From: Spirogloea muscicola
Taxonomy: Eukaryota; Streptophyta; Zygnematophyceae; Spirogloeales; Spirogloeaceae
Reading direction: 5' to 3'
Assembly (NCBI GenBank): GCA_009602725.1
Contig: WELB01000151.1
Span: forward strand, 60,237-88,139
Length of the DNA stretch: 27,903 nucleotides
A model generated the notes under the pieces. That model had not been told where the DNA came from, did no database searches, and saw nothing but the letters and a program-made list of their open reading frames with translations. The number at the start of each line of letters is the position of its first letter. The stretch's first letter is position 1. The position numbers and the translations under genes were made by a program. Positions 27,602 to 27,903 of the stretch are shown here, one piece after another.

Positions 27602-27903
27602 CTCGCCCAGCTTTCTGGTGCAAGAAGAAGAAAGCAAGGCGGCGCACCCGGACCTGGCCGGCCAGGCGGTATCCTTTCGAGATCCTCGAAAGGCCCACGC
27701 TCTGCATCTGCGAGCTGGCCGTGCTCTCGCTGCGGGCTCTGGCTTTCGTCAGGGTGATAGCTTCCCGGCAGCTAGTCTGTCGGATCTGAGGCTCCTCACT
27801 CGTACTTATTGAGTGATCCATCCTCCCCCTGGTTTACCATTGCATCCTCAGGCCCCTTTGTAGCTGCTCACCGCTCTTAGGCCCCTCTGAACCTTTGTGA
27901 ATT
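27602..27903 (+). repeat. Family A fragment and element 3' end, cut by the window edge
   Basis: After a 23-bp family A piece (CTCGCCCAGCTTTCTGGTGC and AAG), the plus strand encodes AHALHLRAGRALAAGS, a spacer, then SLSDLRLLTRTY and a TGA stop (27810-27812 is out of this count by frame; the stop follows CGTACTTAT). TGAGTGATCCAT follows, and the window ends in CCCCTCTGAACCTTTGTGAA, the lead-in that precedes the hairpin in complete units. The stem-loop itself should lie just beyond the window. Confidence 0.55.

Noticed and set aside
1-27903. CRISPR array, bacterial operon, integron or phage structures
   Set aside because: Genes are spliced and eukaryotic. The repeats are dispersed in both orientations with no regular spacers.
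1-27903. tRNA or rRNA genes
   Set aside because: No cloverleaf with A- and B-box sequence and no rRNA core was seen by eye; a covariance search would be needed to exclude a diverged tRNA.

Overview
The window reads as nuclear DNA of a streptophyte: a charophyte alga or an early-diverging land plant. The evidence is a group I WRKY transcription factor, a plant-type profilin, an EXORDIUM-like secreted protein and a nucleus-encoded plastid Clp subunit (ClpR1), all split by short introns. I cannot name the species. Coding exons are GC-rich, with GCC/GGC runs in leaders and first exons. Two single N positions (7727 and 11360) sit in or next to simple or GC-rich repeats and look like assembly placeholders.

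Layout. A carbohydrate esterase of the sialate-O-acetylesterase/DUF303 type lies at 365-1592 (+, 3 exons). From 1.6 to 10.9 kb there is no gene I recognise. This stretch is packed with short dispersed repeats, including a hairpin unit with about 20 recognisable copies in the whole window, two large foldback palindromes (4111-4469 and 10502-10872) and a second family seen at 4.8, 8.8 and 27.0 kb. A cluster of seven W-boxes (10896-11184) and a pyrimidine-rich leader precede the WRKY gene (11445-14648, +, 6 exons). Profilin follows (16697-17480, +, 4 exons). It is convergent with the EXORDIUM-like gene (18060-20904, -, 8 exons). ClpR1 (23372-26643, -, 10 exons) comes next, and the window ends in another repeat nest (26994-27903).

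The five genes are not an operon and share no pathway. They act in ester deacetylation, transcription, actin dynamics, the cell surface and plastid proteolysis. I built exon models by joining reading frames at splice sites so that the protein agrees with the family. Every model keeps phase and totals a multiple of three.

Main oddities. The second WRKY domain has WEKKGQS where WRKYGQK is expected, while the first domain is canonical. Three of 26 inferred introns need a GC donor. The WRKY gene has a dense W-box array upstream. The repeats look like 3' ends of a degenerate element: a conserved peptide ending (S-D-L-R-L-L-[TS]-R-G-Y-stop) followed by a conserved stem-loop.
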